This document shows, in pieces, positions 59,501 through 64,000 of a DNA stretch of 64,000 bases. Numbering within the stretch: position 1 is the stretch's first letter; every line of letters starts with the position of its first letter. Under the pieces are notes generated by a model. It was not told the origin of the DNA, searched no databases, and saw only the letters and a list, made by a program, of their open reading frames with translations. Source of the stretch: Ricinus communis (lineage: Eukaryota; Streptophyta; Magnoliopsida; Malpighiales; Euphorbiaceae). The position numbers and the translations under genes were made by a program. Location of the stretch: assembly GCF_019578655.1 (NCBI RefSeq), contig NC_063263.1, positions 1 to 64,000 on the forward strand, written 5' to 3'.

Positions 59501-62500
59501 AAAAAACATAACTCAATTTCGTGGTGTTATTTATCTAATTAACATATTTTTGTTGGTTAGAGCCAACTATTCCAATTGATGCAGCGCCTAGAGAACACCA
59601 CACCACATTTCATACGCTGCATAAAGCCCAACAACTCTCAGTCCCCTGGGTCATATGAGCAGGGACTAGTATTGCAGCAGCTGAGATGTTGTGGAGTCCT
59701 AGAAGTAGTCCGTATTTCGAGGTCTGGATTTCCTACAAGAATGTCACATCAGAAGTTTGCCAGAAGGTAAAGAAATTTGCTAATTCTATCTCTTATAGCT
59801 TCTTAAAGTATAGTAATGATCTTTTATCCTACTGAGGTGTTTGCCATGTGCTTGTATCTTTTAACCAGATATGGTTTTCTTCTGCTGGAAAATGCCGCTT
59901 CTCAGGATCCACTTGGTGTTTCAGTTGCAATTCTTCACCAATTTAATATATTGCCGGAGATGTATCAAGTTGGTTACACAAAATTGTTTTTTCGCACTGG
60001 ACAGGTGAATGATTTAAACTGTGTGTATATATACATATATCTAATAGAATTATTAGGATTTCTTTGCACCAGAATCAATTTATATATATATATATATATA
60101 TATAATTAATAAATTTTTTAGAAACCAACTTCATTCCTCTTTGTATAATTGATAATTCTATTATTCAATAATTAATAAAATTTGAAAAAATCGTTGTAAT
60201 AATTAATTATTAGAGAGAATATATAGAAGAAAAATGCTAGATATCTATATATCATTTTCCCTTGCAATGTATTTGGTTGAAATAAATAATTTTGTAGAAT
60301 TCATTTTAGATCCAAAATTTATGTGTTTGGTTGAAATAGAAGTCCATTTAGAATTTTAATTCATTAACTCTATAATTTATTATAACTAAACTAAATTCTA
60401 GCAAAATAGGTAAAATTTTAAAATGAATTCTATATTAGTGAGGCATACATTTCGTGAGATTAATTTCATTTAATTATCTTGCGCATCTCTCTCTTATATC
60501 TTTTATCTCTAGTAATTATTTTTCTTGTTATGAATTATTCAAGAAACAATTTTAATCTCATTTGAAGTTATTATTTGACACAAAAACATATTATCAATTC
60601 ATTTGTAAAAAAATGAATTTCAAGCAAAGGTAGTGCTAATGCTTTATTATTTTAATGCTTATTATTAGCAGTAGATTTGATATTTTAGAAGTTAATAAAT
60701 ATACAGAACTTTTAGAAGTTATTAAATACAAAGAAACTTTTTTACACATGCCACAAAGAAAAGAAGTGAATTGAAAATTATATTTCTATTAAAAGGAAAA
60801 AGTGCATTTATTATGAAATTAATTTAGAGCATGATTTTAACTAAGTATTTAGCTTGCATCTTGATAATAAAATTTTAATTTTGTGCATAGTAACTTGTTG
60901 ATTTTAAGTTTATGTATGTAATTTATTTTGAATACATTTATAATACACTATTTTATAGTTCCTATCCTTTGTGAACATAATAAATTAATAATTCTATTAT
61001 TTAAAAATTTTTTGGTCCACCAAATATATTAATTATAAGAGGGTTCACTGTATATATTGCTCGCAAACACACACATGTTTCTGTTTATGCATAAAGAATG
61101 GCTGTTCATCCAACTTGGAAAACCTAAGACCTGATGAAACTGACTGGACCGCATGAAAAGTGGGCTTCATTAAGTATGGCTTCTCAATCCATATATGTTT
61201 CAGGCTGATGTGTAAAATAAGCTATTAAATCTTAATCATCTCAAGACACCTATATTAGTTATTAGATGGCACCGTTTAGGGAGCATGTATACATAGATTC
61301 TTGTTCAGTTGACACCTGGTTCTTCATCTATCTCCTCATAATGCAACCAGAAAAACTTAATTTTTGATCTCAGATTACTCCCTCAATTCCAATGCTAAGA
61401 AATTGAGAATAATCTCATCTCTCTTCTCGTTACCTCAGAGTTATGTTTCATCTTAATTGAAACCCTAAACCCAAATCTGAAAGAGTTATCTTGACCTTTA
61501 ACAACCTCTAAAAGATAAAGGTGTCTATTTATTTTTCGGGTTAGTGGTCTTCAACCAAGGTTCGAACTTGTAAATTCACAATTTTGAAAACAATTCTATT
61601 ACCAATAAGCTAATGCTTTAATTCTATCTTAAAAAGAGCTAGAGATTTCATAAATAGAGTTGCATGATCTGAATATCTTGTTGCAGTCATTGCATGTTTA
61701 TTGCCTCAACATCTAGATGACAATCACTTTACTTCATGAGCATAAGATGACATCTCTTTTATTATGTTTTAATGTCTTTAGAATTATTCTATCTGATACA
61801 AATATCATAAATCTACTATTTGACCTTTTGGATTTTGTACGGAAGAGCATTCTCCCACTAATATCCTATTGTTGTTGGTGCCAGATGAATTAAAAGCATT
61901 TCATTACCTACCTTGTTGACATGCTTTATTGTCTGCCCATAGATGTGTGACAAGGAAATTTATGCAGATTGGCGTGCTGGAGGATACAAGGAACCGTACC
62001 CTTCATGGTATATTAGCTGTTCAGAGCTGTTTTAGAGGGCACCTAGCTCGCCGTTATCACAGAGAGCTTAGGAGAGGAATTGCCATTCTTCAGTCATGTA
62101 TTGCTCTTTCTAATTTAAACTTATAATTTTGTTTTGAACCATCAATTCTATTTTTTTAATGAAAAAAGAGAAGAAAAACAACATATTATTTTTAGAAAAT
62201 TTTATTTTAATGATCTATATTCTACTACATTCAGTTGCTCGGGGAGAAAAAGTCAGAAAGGAATATGCAGTCTTGCTGCAAAGACATAGAGCTACTGTTG
62301 TTATACAAAGGCAAATAAGAAGTACAATCTCTAGGAAAAGATACAAAGACGTCCATGAGGCATCAATTGTAATACAATCAGGTAAATTTCGATTTTGTTC
62401 TAAGTAAAATCTGTAAAGAGAGAATTTGGAGAAGTCATAACTTATTACGAGATTAAGTGCAGGTTATATACTTATTCATTAGGGTTATTCTGTTCATTTG

Positions 62501-62925
62501 ATAACTATAATACCCCTGGACGGTTTTGTAACATTTGTGATGGCCAAGAAATCAAAGACAATTTTCTGCTCATTTACACATTTGACAGCAGCAAAAGTCT
62601 GGCAATCAGTTGGGTTTCTTACTGTTGTAGGTTAGTGGCTTCAACCCATAGTGGTCTGTAGTCACTGCAGTTTGTTTATATGAGAGAGGATTTAACATGT
62701 GGCTCTGTATGACAGTGATCTGTTTCGGGTCAAGTGAGCCTGTGTAACCAGGCTGGTTTTTGTTAGATACCGAGCCATTGGCATTAGAATATTTATTAAA
62801 AAATACTAAATGTTGAATTGAAACTATAAAGCGTTTTTTCCCTGCTATATGGTGCAGTTATTCGTGGATGGTTGGTCAGAAGATGTTCAGGCAACATAGG
62901 TTTACTGATATCTGGGGGCACTAAG
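44526..62925 (+). CDS. Plant class VIII myosin heavy chain (3' end off window)
   Basis: Actin-based motor of the plant-specific class VIII (Arabidopsis ATM1/ATM2/VIIIA/VIIIB family), linked to plasmodesmata, endocytosis and the phragmoplast. Coding exons: 44526-44867, 45045-45146, 45234-45377, 45470-45620, 45730-45757, 47871-48036, 48166-48229, 48344-48357, 48440-48524, 49531-49634, 49752-49890, 52034-52152, 54680-54832, 54951-55040, 57119-57196, 58467-58625, 58816-59022, 59561-59766, 59869-60004, 61968-62097, 62235-62381, 62858-62925. All introns are GT-AG and phases agree, giving 944 codons with no stop. Residues: P-loop GESGAGKT 257-264, switch I NDNSSRF 305-311, switch II DIYGFE 529-534, SH1/SH2 region [18 protein letters not shown] in exon 18, IQ motifs from about 842. 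The TEDS-site residue, 16 before DALAK, is Asp476. The start ATG follows MELVGTQSSGLEK in the same frame (44487), a possible alternative. The coiled coil and tail (about 200-250 residues in the family) are missing because the window ends. Confidence 0.93.
45758..47870 (+). other. Myosin intron 5 (2.1 kb)
   Basis: Splits the codon just before the P-loop; donor AG|GTTAGT, acceptor TTTTCCCAG. Contains a hAT-type MITE at 47052-47738. ORFs reported here, such as 46630-46836, are not supported. Confidence 0.85.
47052..47738. mobile_element. hAT-type MITE in myosin intron 5
   Basis: Left end TAGGGGTGTAAAATGA and right end TCATTTCACTCCTA are near-perfect inverted repeats. Flanked by TATGTGGC (47044-47051) and AATGTGGC (47739-47746), an 8-bp target duplication with one mismatch, as hAT transposons make. 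The interior holds 'GAGCTCGTTxAA/GAGCTTG' phrases typical of a widespread plant repeat. No transposase coding seen. Confidence 0.85.
49891..52033 (+). other. Myosin intron 11 (2.1 kb)
   Basis: GT-AG intron between the exons ending VTDE and beginning LTTVAKLIG. Contains an antisense copia gag relic (about 50100-51000). Confidence 0.85.
50100..51000 (-). pseudogene. Ty1/copia gag relic, antisense in myosin intron 11
   Basis: On the minus strand from 50993: [15 protein letters not shown], a stop, then [40 protein letters not shown] and [14 protein letters not shown]. This matches the copia gag (UBN2-type) domain in order. Downstream, [12 protein letters not shown] and an Arg/Gly-rich part lead to [13 protein letters not shown], a decayed zinc knuckle near 50280-50320. 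Several stops and frame changes. No LTRs recognised, so it is a fragment. Confidence 0.78.
52153..54679 (+). other. Myosin intron 12 (2.5 kb)
   Basis: Largest intron in the window. AT-rich; includes (CT)n at 54291-54314. ORFs in it (53718-54092, 54209-54460) show no similarity I can name. Confidence 0.82.
54291..54314. repeat. (CT)n microsatellite
   Basis: Twelve CT units, seen directly in intron 12. Confidence 0.92.
55041..57118 (+). other. Myosin intron 14 (2.1 kb)
   Basis: Between the exons ending FKLEQE and beginning EYVQDGIDW. No coding or clear repeat; a short TTTTCTTTGTAATTAA direct repeat at about 55250-55285. Confidence 0.8.
57197..58466 (+). other. Myosin intron 15 (1.3 kb)
   Basis: GT-AG intron. 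Its middle (about 57840-58200) looks like a dispersed repeat. Confidence 0.82.
57840..58200. repeat. Probable dispersed repeat (SINE- or LTR-derived) in intron 15
   Basis: Contains GAGATCCCACATT, CTTAAGCTTTTGAGTTG, GTGGTATAAAGAGC and CAAGTGGTCCAGAGTTTGG, phrases I associate with common plant dispersed repeats with tRNA-like parts. No boundaries or target duplication identified. Confidence 0.35.
60005..61967 (+). other. Myosin intron 19 (2.0 kb)
   Basis: Separates the end of the motor domain from the IQ region. Very AT-rich, with (TA)n at 60080-60104. No coding seen. Confidence 0.8.
60080..60104. repeat. (TA)n microsatellite
   Basis: About twelve TA units, seen directly. Confidence 0.9.
61968..62925 (+). 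other. Myosin neck: four IQ motifs (exons 20-22)
   Basis: Light-chain (calmodulin-like) binding helix. IQ1 [16 protein letters not shown] and IQ2 [17 protein letters not shown] (the codon for F spans the intron after 62097), IQ3 [18 protein letters not shown]4 [14 protein letters not shown] (the V spans the intron after 62381). Class VIII myosins usually have three or four IQ motifs, so this is typical. Confidence 0.88.
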
Positions 62926-64000
62926 GTACTCATTCAATTTCTTATTTCTGTATCTACATAACTTTATCATTCATAGCTTACTTGGTTCATACTTCCACAT
63001 ATGTTGAGATTAATGTCCGACTGCATGCCTTGATTTCTTGGTTTTCTTTTAATTGTCTATCCACTTTGAAGGATATTTGAACTCCATGTGCACAATTATG
63101 AATATCTTTAGACAATATAAACTTCTTTTAATTTGTGATGTGTCAGGCTTTGCAAAATCATTGGCTTTCTGTTATCTTCATATGTTAATTTCTTTTCATC
63201 TCAAATTTATCCCTTTCTGTCTCTTGGAACTTTACTAAGATCTCTTAATATTATACACTTTTTCCATCAAGGGACCGGTTTTAAATCAGGTTAAACTCGT
63301 TAATGCTTCTAATAATTTTGGTTATATTCCTTATCTTGTTGGAACAAATTTTTGCATTTTGCTCTGTTCCTGTTCCTTTTTCAAATTGTGCGACTATCCT
63401 CCTGATGGACGAGTTTAATTTTATACTACTATATATTGTTAATTTGAGTATTCTGAAAGTTGAGGAGTACTAAGGATTAAATGGATATGGTATGTTGCCT
63501 TTTTTTGCGATTATGTATTTGTGTTCTTTTTGCCACTGTTTACACACTCCCAAATTCTGGGCTTTGTTTCTTAGTTGGCGGATTATCTAATGTGTTTAGA
63601 TTTTGGTTTATTTATTTGTTCAGTTATCTGTTTTCTCATCTTTTTACTTTATATTATTGTGGTATGCATGAGTAGGGGTGAACAGAAAAACTGAGCAAAA
63701 CCGAACCAACCCAAACGGAACTGAACCCGATTGGTTCAGTTATGGTTTTTGTTTTTGGAAAATTTGGTTAATCGGTCGGTTTTTGATTTCGAATTTAAAA
63801 AACTGGCGATTAACCGAACAAACTGATATTTACCGTTAATTTTTATTATATATATATTTGATAAATATAGTTTTTTCTTTTTTTGTATTATTTTCTTTGT
63901 ATACTCTTTTGAAAAACGGAAATATTTACATTATATATTTTTAAAATTCTTTTTTTTAATAAATGATAAAATTTTCATAGGTTGACTAAAAACCAGAAAA
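62926..64000 (+). other. Myosin intron 22, continuing off window
   Basis: Begins with a donor (AAG|GTACTC). No further coding exon matching the family's coiled coil is recognised to the window end. Confidence 0.65.
63673..64000. mobile_element. hAT-like MITE start, right end off window
   Basis: Begins TAGGGGTGAACAG, resembling the end of the MITE at 47052, followed by 'AACCGAAC' and 'GGTTAATCGG' phrases of a widespread plant repeat. The other end and target duplication lie outside the window. Confidence 0.55.

Overview
This window is plant nuclear DNA, most likely from a eudicot. It is AT-rich, holds several nested LTR retrotransposons of different ages, and ends with a many-intron gene for a class VIII myosin, a myosin class found in plants. 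A family-level placement is not possible from the sequence alone. Almost everything from 1 to about 42 kb is repeat-derived; the only clearly functional host gene is the myosin (44.5 kb to the right edge, + strand, 3' end outside the window).

Left part (1-20.6 kb). An Athila-like Ty3/gypsy element (A, - strand) runs off the left edge and ends at 7890 with its 5' LTR and a tRNA-Asp-type primer binding site. Next to it lie the leader, primer site (tRNA-Arg type) and 5' LTR of a Tat/Ogre-like element (B, - strand). B's LTR cuts a short promoter-and-ORF sequence. Then follow a decayed plant mobile domain (PMD) pseudogene (11.5-13.3 kb, - strand) with an internal tandem duplication, the 3' end of a second Tat/Ogre element (C, + strand), a Tat/Ogre gag relic (D, - strand), the 3' end of a chromovirus-like element (E, + strand, LTR 16089-17026), and the 3' end of a SIRE-like Ty1/copia element with an extra ORF after pol.

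Centre (20.6-37.6 kb). The 3' LTR of the SIRE-like element is split by two later insertions. The first is the most unusual object here: a 14.6-kb head-to-head composite of two copies of one chromovirus family (F on +, G on -), bounded outside by U3 LTR ends at both sides and by one shared 5-bp target duplication (AGAAG). The second is an Athila/Tat-like solo LTR (H).

37.6-43.3 kb is AT-rich and gene-poor. It contains a decayed endogenous pararetrovirus reverse transcriptase, a degenerate Cassandra-like TRIM element carrying 5S rRNA-derived sequence in both LTRs, a broken pentatricopeptide-repeat (PPR) gene fragment and a compound microsatellite.

Right part (43.3-64 kb). The myosin VIII gene has at least one 5' UTR exon and 22 coding exons in the window. 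Splice phases agree at every junction I could check, giving 944 codons: the whole motor domain and four IQ motifs. The coiled coil and tail are off the window. Its introns hold a hAT-type MITE with 8-bp target duplication, an antisense copia gag relic, microsatellites, a probable dispersed repeat, and the start of a second hAT-like repeat at the right edge.
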